From the NCBI RefSeq assembly GCF_009909185.1, contig NZ_JAAAMV010000028.1, positions 1 to 64,000 on the forward strand: DNA of 64,000 nucleotides, given 5' to 3'. This stretch comes from Paenibacillus glycinis (GTDB lineage Bacteria; Bacillota; Bacilli; Paenibacillales; Paenibacillaceae). Shown here piece after piece: positions 24,679 to 32,948 of the stretch (the first letter of the stretch is position 1; each line of letters begins with the position of its first letter). The notes under the pieces were generated by a model, which made no database searches, was not told the DNA's origin, and saw only the letters and a list, made by a program, of their open reading frames with translations. The position numbers were made by a program, and so were the translations under genes.

Positions 24679-25857
24679 ATGCCCGAACCGTTGAAAGCGA
24701 TGTATAACCTGCCGTTCCTCCGGCAGTTTGCGGCGACAGTCGCATCCGCATGGCCGGCTTTTCCCGAGGAAGATTTCGTCCGGCTCGCGTCCGGCGAGGG
24801 CTGGGAGACGCTGGAGTTGAAAGGCCGCATGAGGCGGATCACGACGTCGCTCGGGGAGACGCTGCCCCGAAGCTATCCCGAAGCGCTTGACGTGCTGCTG
24901 GCGATTTGCGAGCGATGCCGCGGATTTCCTTATTTGTTTTTCCCCGATTTCGTCGAAGTGTACGGACTGCCCGATTGGGAGCGGTCGATGGACGCGCTCG
25001 AGCGTTTCACGGCGCAGTCTTCGGCCGAGTTCGCGATCCGGCCGTTCATCCTGCGGGAGCCGGAGCGGACGATGGCCCGCATGGCGGAGTGGGCCCGGCA
25101 CGAGAACGAGCATGTGCGCCGTCTCGCCAGCGAGGGCTGCAGGCCGCGTCTTCCGTGGGCGCAGGCGCTGCCGTTGTTCAAGCGCGATCCGTCGCCGATC
25201 CTGCCGATCCTGGAGCAGCTGCGGGCGGATCCGTCGCTCTACGTGCGCAAGAGCGTGGCGAACAATTTGAACGACATCGCGAAGGACAACCCGGCGGTCG
25301 TCAAAGCCATTGCCGCCAAGTGGACGGGGCAGCATGCCTATACGGACTGGATCGTGCGCCGCGGCTGCCGTTCGCTCGTCGGCGCGGCCGACCCCGAGGT
25401 GCTGGCGCTGTTCGGTTACGAAGGAACGGCGGCGGCGGACGCCGTCGCCGCGGCCGAGCTTGAAGCGCTGCGGGCGGAGGCCGTCATCGGCGGCATCAGC
25501 GAGCTGCGCTATAAGCTGCGGCTGAAGGACGAAGGAACCGAGCCGCTCCGGATCCGGCTGGAGCTGGGCGTCGGCTACGTGAAATCCGGCGGCAAAACGT
25601 CGGAGAAACGGTTCCTGCTCGGCGACAAGCGAATATCGCCCGGAGCGGGCGTTCAGGGCGCGAAGACGCTCGATTGGAAGGACCTGTCGACGCGCAAGCA
25701 CTATGCGGGGCTTCACGCGCTGAGGCTGCTCGTGAACGGCGCGCCCGTCGCCGGGACGACCGTCCTGCTGCATGCAGCCGAGGCGCGTGAGACGGCATGC
25801 GATGATGCGGCCGCGCCGGCTGCCGGCCGCGCCTTCGGAGGGAGCGATTCCCCATGA
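24679..25857 (+). CDS. AlkC-like DNA alkylation repair protein
   Basis: This 392-residue HEAT-repeat-like protein resembles AlkC/AlkD-type DNA glycosylases, which remove N3- and N7-alkylated bases. Matching blocks are SSAEFAIRPFILREPERTMA, HENEHVRRLASEGCRPRLPW, and SLYVRKSVANNLNDIAKDNP (about residues 115-215). A C-terminal beta-rich part (about 270-370: RIRLELGVGYVKSGGKTSEK) agrees with the Ig-like tail of AlkC. AAGGAGG lies 11 nt before ATG. The stop overlaps the next gene by 4 nt. I infer base-excision repair by homology; the catalytic residues cannot be verified here. Confidence 0.82.
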   Translation: MPEPLKAMYNLPFLRQFAATVASAWPAFPEEDFVRLASGEGWETLELKGRMRRITTSLGETLPRSYPEALDVLLAICERCRGFPYLFFPDFVEVYGLPDWERSMDALERFTAQSSAEFAIRPFILREPERTMARMAEWARHENEHVRRLASEGCRPRLPWAQALPLFKRDPSPILPILEQLRADPSLYVRKSVANNLNDIAKDNPAVVKAIAAKWTGQHAYTDWIVRRGCRSLVGAADPEVLALFGYEGTAAADAVAAAELEALRAEAVIGGISELRYKLRLKDEGTEPLRIRLELGVGYVKSGGKTSEKRFLLGDKRISPGAGVQGAKTLDWKDLSTRKHYAGLHALRLLVNGAPVAGTTVLLHAAEARETACDDAAAPAAGRAFGGSDSP

Positions 25858-26891
25858 CGATCGGCGCGCGCGTCGTCAAGACCGGCCTGGCCGTGGCGCT
25901 GGCCGTGTACATAAGCACGCTGCTTCAATTTCCTTCGCCCATCATCTCCGCGGTCGCGGCGATCTTTACCATCCAGCCGTCCATTTCCCGCTCCTGGCAG
26001 CAGGTGGTGGAACAGGTGCAGACGAACGTGCTCGGCGCGGCCGTGGCGCTGGCGGCGGTCCGGCTGTTCGGCCATACGCCCATCGCGCTCGGGATGGTGT
26101 GCATCATCGTTATTTTGATCAGTATCCGGCTGCGGATGGAAAGCACGATCGGCCTGACGCTCGTCACCGTCGTCGCGATCATGGAAGCGAACAATCAGGA
26201 AGGCTGGCTGTTCGCGCTCGACCGCCTGCTCATGGTGCTCGCGGGCATGGGCGCGGCATTCGCGGTCAATATTCTCGTCTTCCCGCCGCGGCCGCGCAGG
26301 CAGTTCATCGTGCAGGTCCACGACGCGCATGCCAAGCTGTCGCTGCTGCTGCGCATGGCGATCTCCAACGAGATGAAGGAGGACGTGCACCGCGCAGAGA
26401 AGGAGAAGCTTCAAGGCGCGCTCGGCAAGCTCGACGAATCGTACCGCCTGTTCGAGGACGAGCGGCCGCTGCTGCGCAAGCGCAAGCAGGCGGGCGCCAG
26501 GCAGCTGATCCTCTCCCGGCATATGATCAAAGCGCTCCATAAAGGCATGGACTTGCTCGAGGCCGTGGAGGAGCATTATTTTGCCGTCTCGGGCTGCGAA
26601 GCGTGGGCGCAGCGGTTCGACCAGCAGATCGAGGAACTGGCCAAATACCACGAACATATCCTGCTCAAGCTGGACGGCAAGATGAAGGCGAATGCCGACA
26701 TCGAGCCCGAGGAAGAGCGCGAAGGCCGGCTCATCGAACAGCTTAGCGACTACTTGCACCGGAATCCGGACGAATACAAACGGCTCGTCTTCGTGGCCTC
26801 GGCGATGCTGGAGTACGCGTATCACCTGCGCCGGCTCGACCGCGTATCGGATCAGGTCCAGCAGCGCCGCGAGACGGACGCGCCGGCTTGA
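25854..26891 (+). CDS. Aromatic acid exporter family (ArAE/FUSC)
   Basis: This 345-residue membrane protein has six hydrophobic segments in residues 5-145 (TGLAVALAVYISTLLQFPSP, FTIQPSISRS, LGMVCIIVILISIRL, LLMVLAGMGAAFAVNILVFP). A long cytosolic helical domain covers about 150-340, rich in Glu, Lys and Arg. This is the ArAE_1/DUF939 layout. It should export aromatic carboxylates or related anions; the substrate is unknown. The ATGA overlap with the AlkC-like gene indicates coupling, an unusual pairing of repair enzyme and exporter. Confidence 0.85.
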   Translation: MTIGARVVKTGLAVALAVYISTLLQFPSPIISAVAAIFTIQPSISRSWQQVVEQVQTNVLGAAVALAAVRLFGHTPIALGMVCIIVILISIRLRMESTIGLTLVTVVAIMEANNQEGWLFALDRLLMVLAGMGAAFAVNILVFPPRPRRQFIVQVHDAHAKLSLLLRMAISNEMKEDVHRAEKEKLQGALGKLDESYRLFEDERPLLRKRKQAGARQLILSRHMIKALHKGMDLLEAVEEHYFAVSGCEAWAQRFDQQIEELAKYHEHILLKLDGKMKANADIEPEEEREGRLIEQLSDYLHRNPDEYKRLVFVASAMLEYAYHLRRLDRVSDQVQQRRETDAPA

Positions 26892-26957
26892 CCGGGCACG
26901 GCACGAGGCTTTAAGCCTTTGAACTGCCGGCCATCGAATAAGAATCCTATGCTGCAC

Positions 26958-27006
26958 AAAAGAAGGGGCTGCCTCGTACATCGTGATGATGTCGCGGCAG
27001 CCCCTT
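26958..27006 (-). terminator. Terminator of the 27-kb small-protein operon
   Basis: An 11-bp stem AAGGGGCTGCC / GGCAGCCCCTT closes a 22-nt loop; reading leftward it is followed by CTTTTG. It could also stop rightward transcription from the ArAE gene, but has no T-run on that side. Confidence 0.7.
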
Positions 27007-27026
27007 CCAGCGCGTTGCGGAATCGG

Positions 27027-27320
27027 TCAATTATTTTCCTTGGTATCGTCCGGATGACGGCGCGGATGCTGCAGATGAGCCTCGAGCGCGGTCGTCTCCT
27101 TCTTGGGCACGAGCCGCGGGTCGGTCGTGCCCTCGTGATGGTTGTCGAAATCGAGCTGCACGAGCTCCCATTCCGTCGTGCCCAGCTGCGGATCGGCGGG
27201 GAACACGTCCCCGCGGTTCAGCTTCTCCTCGCGGCCCCATTCGTTCTTGTAGACGCCGTCCACCTCGACCGGTTCGCCGGAAACGGGCTCCATTTCGAAA
27301 TGCCCTTGTTGTTCGCTCAT
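27027..27320 (-). CDS. YjzC-like small protein
   Basis: This 97-residue soluble acidic protein has a central segment PVEVDGVYKNEWGREEKLNR then GDVFPADPQLGTTEWELV. It resembles YjzC of Bacillus (P..G.Y...G....L..GD.FP..P..G.T.W.LV). The flanks are longer than in YjzC and end in a His/Asp-rich tail. Its function is unknown; YjzC homologues are small general-stress-type proteins. The start is ATG 27320 because AGGAGGAGA lies 6-7 nt upstream. It forms an operon with the 47-residue gene. Confidence 0.7.
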   Translation of the reverse strand: MSEQQGHFEMEPVSGEPVEVDGVYKNEWGREEKLNRGDVFPADPQLGTTEWELVQLDFDNHHEGTTDPRLVPKKETTALEAHLQHPRRHPDDTKENN

Positions 27321-27357
27321 AACGATCTCCTCCTGATGGTCTCTCCGCGCCGGAAGG

Positions 27358-27501
27358 CTACAGTCCGTGCTTCGGCACGGCGGCGCGGTCGGCTTCGGAT
27401 TGCGCCTCGCTCGCCGCTTTCTTGCCTTGGCCGGTGCGGTCCGCTTTAGATTGCTCCCTGCTGGCGTCGCGCTGCAAATGGGAAGGGTGTTCGCCTGACA
27501 T
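27358..27501 (-). CDS. Hypothetical 47-residue hydrophilic protein
   Basis: This very small gene runs from ATG 27501 (AGGAGG 10 nt upstream) to TAG at 27358-27360. The product MSGEHPSHLQRDASREQ... is charged and contains a related pair EQSKADR and AQSEADR. It has no hydrophobic segment. Composition recalls small spore or stress-protective proteins, but I cannot name a family. It is cotranscribed with the YjzC-like gene 37 nt downstream. Confidence 0.65.
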   Translation of the reverse strand: MSGEHPSHLQRDASREQSKADRTGQGKKAASEAQSEADRAAVPKHGL

Positions 27502-27635
27502 CGTGGATCATCCTCCTGATCGCGATAAGTCATGAAAATCCACCTTCAGTTTGCCACCGGGGCGTCCAAACTATGTGCGCCGCCGCGCTCCCGGCGTCAA
27601 AAGCACGTCCGTTCTCCCGTGCACCGCCCTAACGC

Positions 27636-27660
27636 AAAAAAAGCACCGTTCCGGCGCTTC
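27636..27660 (-). terminator. Terminator of the membrane operon
   Basis: Reading leftward, AGCGCCG-GAA-CGGTGCT forms a stem followed by seven T residues, directly after the zinc-ribbon gene. Confidence 0.85.
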
Positions 27661-27666
27661 AAGGGA

Positions 27667-27969
27667 TTATACCAGCCGCAGCCCGCAGGCGGGGCAGTCG
27701 ACATCGCGGTGCGTCACGGTTTCGCCGCATGCCGGACACGGCTCGCTGAACGGCTGCTTATGCTCCGCGAGCCGGGCCGCGGCGGCCTCGTCGTCGGCGG
27801 AGGCGGCTTCCTGCCGGGCGGAGGAGCCGCCGAACAGCGCTTCCACGAACCGCCGGAGCTCGGACGACTTGCCGGAATCGTCGGCGGCCAGGCGGATCAT
27901 ATAGACCATGGCCGCGACGAGCGCGCCGGCGATCGCCAGCACGACGATCGTTGCAATCGCGTTCATCAT
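27667..27969 (-). CDS. Membrane-anchored zinc-ribbon protein
   Basis: This 100-residue protein has one N-terminal transmembrane helix (residues 4-26, IATIVVLAIAGALVAAMVYM). A charged linker follows, then a C-terminal zinc ribbon PCPACGETVTHRDVDCPACG (about 78-97, CxxC...CxxC). AGGAGG lies 9 nt before the ATG pair; either ATG could start. The ribbon is expected on the cytosolic side if the N-terminus is out. It is the last gene of a four-gene leftward operon with VTT, MFS and glycosyltransferase genes (27-nt gap). The role is unknown. Confidence 0.78.
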   Translation of the reverse strand: MMNAIATIVVLAIAGALVAAMVYMIRLAADDSGKSSELRRFVEALFGGSSARQEAASADDEAAAARLAEHKQPFSEPCPACGETVTHRDVDCPACGLRLV

Positions 27970-27996
27970 GTTGCGGACGTCCTCCTCGCGCGGAAT

Positions 27997-28602
27997 TTAT
28001 TTGAGTTGGTAGCGGGATTCGAGCTTTTTGCCCCCGAACCACATGACCACCAGCAGGACGAGCGCAAGCAGGATCCGCCAAGGCTGCTCCGTCAGATCGC
28101 CGATGTTGAAGCTGAGCAGGGAAACGGCGAAGATCATGACGGCCTTGCCGAGCAGGACGGCGAGCACGAACGAACGCATCGAGATGCCGCTTAAGCCGGA
28201 GATGATGTTGATGAGCGCGGAAGGAGAGAAGGGGAAGCAGGCGAACAGGAAGATCGGCGTAAAGCCTTTGCGCTCGATATAAGCGAGCAGCTTGGCCGCG
28301 CGCGGGAACCGGCGGCGCAGCCAGCCGCCGAAATGGCCGCCGAGCTTGCGCGACAGCCAGAACAGCAGGATGGATCCGCCGCAGACGCCGATCCACGAAT
28401 AGAGCGAGCCCAGGAACAGCCCGTAGATGTTGGCGTTGGCCGCCACGAAGACCAGCAGCGGCAGCACCGGGATGAACGCCTCCGCGAACGGCAGGAGGAT
28501 GCCGGGGAGCGGACCGAACGCGGAGTAGCTCTCCAGCGTCCGCTGCAAATGCTCCAGATCCATTCCCTTCAGCTGGCGGAGCCAGTTTTCGATCAATTCC
28601 AT
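27997..28602 (-). CDS. TVP38/TMEM64 (VTT) family membrane protein
   Basis: This 201-residue membrane protein has about five hydrophobic segments and the VTT-domain hallmarks: LGSLYSWIGVCGGSILLFWL then SRKLGG, and FACFPFSPSALINIISGLSG. DedA/VTT relatives include scramblases and undecaprenyl-phosphate or lipid translocases; a lipid-handling role is inferred. GGGGGACAAGGG precedes ATG. It lies 26 nt after the MFS gene and upstream of the zinc-ribbon gene, consistent with one transcript. Confidence 0.88.
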   Translation of the reverse strand: MELIENWLRQLKGMDLEHLQRTLESYSAFGPLPGILLPFAEAFIPVLPLLVFVAANANIYGLFLGSLYSWIGVCGGSILLFWLSRKLGGHFGGWLRRRFPRAAKLLAYIERKGFTPIFLFACFPFSPSALINIISGLSGISMRSFVLAVLLGKAVMIFAVSLLSFNIGDLTEQPWRILLALVLLVVMWFGGKKLESRYQLK

Positions 28603-28628
28603 CCCTTGTCCCCCTGATCGTTAAGCCG

Positions 28629-29846
28629 TTATCCGTGCGTCTTGTGGTCGTGGAACGCGCGGAACGGAAACCAAATATAGAAAAACCCGATGGCGGCGTA
28701 CATGATGCCGCAGTACAAGAGCACCTCGGTCTGGCTCTGCCACAGCGCCAGCGTGCCGCCCACGACGGGACCGATCATGCCGCCGACGCCCTCGACGGTC
28801 GAGAAGATGCCCCAGCCGAGACCCTGTTGCTTAGGTGGTACGTAATTGGCCAGCAATGCGTTCCAAGCCGGCAGCAACGTCGCGTACGAAATCCCCAGCA
28901 CGCCGGTCAGCAGGATGCACACCCACATCGGCGGCGCGAGGGAGAGCAGGTAAAGTCCCGCGCCGATCAGCACGAAGCCGAGCACGAGAAACCATTTCTT
29001 GCCGCCGAGCATGTCCGATAGGCGCCCAAGCGGCATGAGGCTGACGATGGTGCAGACGCCGCCGGCCAGCAGCAGCAGCGAATACTGCGCGCCGTTCATG
29101 CCGAGCTTGTCTTCCGCGAAGCTGGGCAGGATCGGCACCAGCATGCCGGCGCCCATCGTTTGCAGCACCATTCCTGGCAGGAGCAGGCGCATGTGGCGCA
29201 GCCGCTCCTTCAGAACGGCGAATTGCTCGCTCACCGGCAGCGAAGGCGCCGTGCCGGATACCCGGCCGTTGCTGAGGAACAGCGCCAGCAACCAGCTCAG
29301 CGCGGCGACGGCGAGCAGCATATAGTAGGTCGCCGTCCGGCTGTGATCGAGCAGGAGATTGCTGACGATCGGACCGGCGCCGATGCCGATGAACCAGATC
29401 GTATAGAAGAACCCCATCTGCATCGCGCGGCGGTCGCCGGTGACTCTCGTCAGGCAGACGATCCAGATCGGCGAGATCCCGACGCCGTACAGCGCCGAAG
29501 CCGCGATAAATAGCCAAGGCTGATGCGCGAACGGAATCAGCACGATGCCGGCGATCGAGAAGAGCAGCCCGATATGGACGACGAAGCGGATGGAGAAGCG
29601 GTCAAGCAGATACCCGATGAACATTTTGAGCACGGTATCCGTCAGATAGTGCGCCGTAATGGCGATGCCGATGATGTCCAGCGACAAGCCGAGCGATTTC
29701 TCGCCGTAAATGGGCAGAAAGCTGATGAGCGCGGCTCCGCGGATGAATTCCACGAAGAGCAGAATGACGGAAAAGAGTATGATTTCACGGCCGAACAATC
29801 GCGATTTAATGACGGTCACAACCCCTTGTAGTCGGATACCGAGCAT
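28629..29846 (-). CDS. MFS transporter
   Basis: This 405-residue protein has 12 predicted transmembrane helices. Major-facilitator loops are visible: GYLLDRFSIR after TM2 and GRLSDMLGGKKW after TM8. The substrate is not deducible. Lipid-linked MFS proteins such as LtaA are often encoded beside UgtP-type glycosyltransferases, and this gene follows one by 9 nt, so a glycolipid flippase is an attractive but unproven idea. The start is uncertain: ATG 29846 lacks a clear ribosome site and may be coupled to the upstream stop; an internal GTG at codon 10 is an alternative. Confidence 0.85.
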   Translation of the reverse strand: MLGIRLQGVVTVIKSRLFGREIILFSVILLFVEFIRGAALISFLPIYGEKSLGLSLDIIGIAITAHYLTDTVLKMFIGYLLDRFSIRFVVHIGLLFSIAGIVLIPFAHQPWLFIAASALYGVGISPIWIVCLTRVTGDRRAMQMGFFYTIWFIGIGAGPIVSNLLLDHSRTATYYMLLAVAALSWLLALFLSNGRVSGTAPSLPVSEQFAVLKERLRHMRLLLPGMVLQTMGAGMLVPILPSFAEDKLGMNGAQYSLLLLAGGVCTIVSLMPLGRLSDMLGGKKWFLVLGFVLIGAGLYLLSLAPPMWVCILLTGVLGISYATLLPAWNALLANYVPPKQQGLGWGIFSTVEGVGGMIGPVVGGTLALWQSQTEVLLYCGIMYAAIGFFYIWFPFRAFHDHKTHG

Positions 29847-29855
29847 CCCGGCGAA

Positions 29856-30989
29856 TCAAAGGCGGGCAGACGTCCTCTCCATTATATGCAAGCCGGAGCA
29901 GAAATCCAAGGCGACGGTCTCGGCCGCCTCTTTGTACTGGAGCTTGCGGGCTCTGACTCTGTGCTGCATGAGAAGGACGGGATCATGGATAAGGGCGACG
30001 ATCTCGCGCGCCAGCTGCTCCGGCGTCTGGATGAGCTGGGCGACGGCTTTGCCGGCCAGATAGCGCGCGTTGTTGCGTTCCTGACCCGGCACGGGCTGGT
30101 AGGCGAAGATCGGCAGTCCGAACGAGAGCGATTCCGCCAGCGTGACGCCGCCCGGCTTCGTAACGATGCAGGCGGATAACGCCATCAGCTCGTGCATCCG
30201 CTCGACGTAGCCGAAGACGCGCAGCCTTCCGTCCGAGGCGGCTTCCCCGAACTGCTCCGGCAGCGCGGATGCAAGCGCTTCGTTGCGGCCGCAGACGACG
30301 GCGACGGTAAGATTAGGATGCCCAATCAAAGGCAAAATCATATCCGACGCCGCGGAGAGCGTCTGGGCGCCGGCCATGATCAGGACGACGGGGCTCCCGA
30401 CGCGGAAGCCGTAGCCCGCGCGCATATCCGGATCGACGACGGTCGTGCGGAAGCCGCGCTTGATCGGGATGCCGCTGACGCAGATGCGGCGCTCCGGGAT
30501 GCCGAGCGCGTGGAGCTCGTGCTTCATGTCCTCCGTCGGGACGTAATAACGGTCGATATCCGGATGAACCCAGCGGCGGTGCAGATCGAAATCCGTCACG
30601 ACGGTGCAGGTCGGAATGTGCAGGCCGATTTGTTTCTTAAGGGCGGGCATGGCGAGCAGGGGAAAGGTGTGGATGACGGCATCCGGGCGCTGGCGCAGCA
30701 GGATGCGGCGCAGCCGGGCACGGCCGAAGGAATGGAGCCAATTGGCGAACACGGAGTCGTGCTTCATCGGTTTGGTTCGGTCGTACAGCCACCCGTACAG
30801 GCCGGGAATCAAGGAGTAGCTCTTCATGTATACCCGTCTGGTCATGGCGTTAATCCAAGGATGGGCTTCGGCAAGCAGGTCGACGAGCATCGGTTCCCCG
30901 AGACGCCGGTCTTCGATCGCTTCGCTTATGGCGCGCGCGGCCTGCAAATGCCCGTCACCGTAAGAGGCATACAGAATCATGATTTTCAT
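29856..30989 (-). CDS. MGDG-synthase/UgtP-like glycosyltransferase
   Basis: This 377-residue membrane-associated GT28 glycosyltransferase has an N-terminal MGDG-synthase domain (ILYASYGDGHLQAARAISEA; VTDFDLHRRWVHPDIDRYYV, residues 3-175). A C-terminal UDP-sugar-binding domain follows (CVSGIPIKRGF, VLIMAGAQTLSA, VTKPGGVTLAESLSFGLPI, GQERNNARYL). Relatives transfer hexoses from UDP-sugars to diacylglycerol, giving glycolipids and lipoteichoic acid anchors. I chose ATG 30989 (MKIMILYASYGDGH) with GGAGG 12 nt upstream; the frame extends further but without support. It is the first gene of the membrane operon. Confidence 0.9.
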   Translation of the reverse strand: MKIMILYASYGDGHLQAARAISEAIEDRRLGEPMLVDLLAEAHPWINAMTRRVYMKSYSLIPGLYGWLYDRTKPMKHDSVFANWLHSFGRARLRRILLRQRPDAVIHTFPLLAMPALKKQIGLHIPTCTVVTDFDLHRRWVHPDIDRYYVPTEDMKHELHALGIPERRICVSGIPIKRGFRTTVVDPDMRAGYGFRVGSPVVLIMAGAQTLSAASDMILPLIGHPNLTVAVVCGRNEALASALPEQFGEAASDGRLRVFGYVERMHELMALSACIVTKPGGVTLAESLSFGLPIFAYQPVPGQERNNARYLAGKAVAQLIQTPEQLAREIVALIHDPVLLMQHRVRARKLQYKEAAETVALDFCSGLHIMERTSARL

Positions 30990-31072
30990 TATGAAAAACA
31001 CCTCCTGTCGGCAAGCATAGCGCGGGAATGTCACAGGGCCGTTAGCGGTTTGTGAAGTGATTGTAAGGAACA

Positions 31073-31117
31073 GGAAAAACGCCTTGAAACGCGCGCGGGG
31101 CGCGGGTTCCAAGGCGT
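31073..31117 (-). terminator. Terminator downstream of ilvA
   Basis: Reading leftward, ACGCCTTGGAA pairs with TTTCAAGGCGT and is followed by TTTTTCC. It lies about 130 nt after the ilvA stop; I see nothing else in that gap. Confidence 0.75.
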
Positions 31118-31245
31118 CGGAAAGGGACAAGTCCGGACATGGTTCGAAAGCTCGGAAGGAGGAGTGCGGGAGGTATCAGGGCTGAAATGCAAGCATGGCG
31201 ATCGTCGATCCGAACAAGACGAACTCCGTCTCGGACCCCGGGCAC

Positions 31246-32517
31246 TCAGATCAGGATGTTGAACAGAACGGGGTCCTTGTTCAGCTCGACGAAGCTGAGC
31301 CCCTTCAGGTGCATGCGCGCGATCAGCGGCTCGTAATCCTGGCGCTGCTTCAGCTCGATGCCGACGAGCGCCGGGCCGTTGTCCTTGTTATGCTTCTTCG
31401 TGTACTCGAAGCGGGTGATGTCGTCGTCCGGTCCCAGCACTTCGTCGAGGAATTCGCGGAGCGCGCCGGCGCGCTGCGGGAAGCTGACCATGAAGTAATG
31501 CTTCAGCCCTTCGAAGACGAGCGAACGCTCCTTGATCTCCTGCATCCGGTCGACGTCGTTGTTGCCGCCGCTCACGACGCAGACGACGGTCTTGCCCGCG
31601 ATCTGCTCGCGGTAGTAGTCGAGCGCGGCGATCGGCAGGGCGCCGGCCGGCTCCGCCACGATGGCGTTCTCGTTATAGAGATCGAGCATGGTCGTGCAGG
31701 CTTTGCCCTCCGGCACGAGCACGATATCGTCGAGCAGCTCGCGGCACATGCGGAAGGTCAATTCCCCGACGCGCTTCACCGCCGCGCCGTCGACGAACTT
31801 GTCGATCGTATCGAGCGGAATCACCTCGCCGGCATCCAGCGATGCCCGCATCGAAGGCGCGCCCTCCGGCTCCACGCCGATCAGCTTGGTCGCCGGCGAT
31901 ACGGCTTTGACGTAGGCGGCCACGCCCGCCGCCAGCCCGCCGCCGCCGATCGTGACGAACACGAAGTCCGGCGCGGTCTCGATCGCTTCCATGATCTCCT
32001 TGCCGATCGTGCCGTTGCCGGCGATGATCTTGGGATCGTCGAACGGATGGATGAAGGCCAGTTCGTCCTTGCGGCTTGCCTCGATCGCTTCCCGGAAGGC
32101 ATCGTCGAACGTATCGCCGGTCAGGACGATTTCCACGTTGGGGCCGCCGAAGAAGGCGACTTGGTTGACTTTCTGCCGCGGCGTCGTGCTCGGCATGAAG
32201 ATCTTGCCGGGAATGCCGAGCGATTGGCAGGAGTAGGCGACCCCCTGCGCATGATTGCCGGCGCTCGCGCAGACGACGCCGCGCATGAGCCGTTCCTCCG
32301 GCAGCGACTTGATGAGATGGTAGGCGCCGCGCAGCTTGAAGGAACGCACGACCTGCAGGTCCTCGCGCTTCAGCAGGACGTTGCAGCCGTATCGCTCGGA
32401 CAACACGCGGTTCTGCTGCAGCGGCGTGCGCGCCGACACTTCCTTCACATGCATCTGTGCCTGCGCGATCTCCGTCAGCCCTACCGTCAGCGCCTCATAG
32501 TTTCGTTCGTTTCCCAT
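31246..32517 (-). CDS. ilvA: Threonine ammonia-lyase
   Basis: This 423-residue PLP enzyme deaminates threonine to 2-oxobutanoate, the first committed step of isoleucine synthesis. The PLP lysine is Lys61 in VRSFKLRGAY; NHAQGVAYS, the phosphate loop TIGGGGLAAG and VVSGGNND are present. The C-terminal regulatory part (about 335-423) is one ACT-like domain (HYFMVSFPQRAGALREFLDE), as in the shorter Bacillus type rather than the 514-residue E. coli type. AAGGAGAGAG precedes ATG. A T-box leader upstream indicates control by uncharged tRNA. Confidence 0.96.
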   Translation of the reverse strand: MGNERNYEALTVGLTEIAQAQMHVKEVSARTPLQQNRVLSERYGCNVLLKREDLQVVRSFKLRGAYHLIKSLPEERLMRGVVCASAGNHAQGVAYSCQSLGIPGKIFMPSTTPRQKVNQVAFFGGPNVEIVLTGDTFDDAFREAIEASRKDELAFIHPFDDPKIIAGNGTIGKEIMEAIETAPDFVFVTIGGGGLAAGVAAYVKAVSPATKLIGVEPEGAPSMRASLDAGEVIPLDTIDKFVDGAAVKRVGELTFRMCRELLDDIVLVPEGKACTTMLDLYNENAIVAEPAGALPIAALDYYREQIAGKTVVCVVSGGNNDVDRMQEIKERSLVFEGLKHYFMVSFPQRAGALREFLDEVLGPDDDITRFEYTKKHNKDNGPALVGIELKQRQDYEPLIARMHLKGLSFVELNKDPVLFNILI

Positions 32518-32571
32518 GGAACTCTCTCCTTCGTAGCGTGAATGCCTTGCGACCGGTCAATCCCCCGGAAA

Positions 32572-32868
32572 ATAAAAAAATCCCGTCCCCGAAAAGGGAC
32601 GAGATTGTTCTCGCGTTACCACCCTGATTCCGCTCGCGCATTGTGCTTGTGGCGCTGCCCAATGGCCGAACGGCTCTTTGCCGCGTACGATCATACGCGC
32701 TCCTTGTAACGGCGGATCCCGTCCGTGCTTACTTGGCGATTCAGCGCGGCTTCTCCGGGAGGATACGCAATCGGCGGGCAAACGTCGGCTCTCAGCGGGC
32801 GCCGACTCTCTGGGGATTGCCTGATGCAGCTTTGCGCGTGTTCCCATCAACGAATTTCGTACATGTCG
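32572..32868 (-). promoter_or_regulatory. T-box riboswitch leader of ilvA
   Basis: Reading leftward, the leader holds stem-I elements (GATGGGAA, then AGAGAGTCGGC...GCTGAGAGCCGA). The near-invariant T-box sequence AGGGTGGTAACGCG lies at 32612-32625. The terminator ATCTCGTCCC-TTTTC-GGGGACGGGAT with a T-run is at 32574-32605. A candidate specifier is ATC (Ile) in GCGTATCCTCCC, around 32737, consistent with isoleucine control; I have not folded the whole stem. TATAAT at 32875-32880 (minus strand) is a likely -10 with a poor -35. Confidence 0.9.
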
Positions 32869-32948
32869 AAATTGATTATAGTTGTAATACTCGCGCAATT
32901 CCGCTCAAATGTCAACGGGAAAATCCAGCATTCGGCGCGGGCCGTCTT

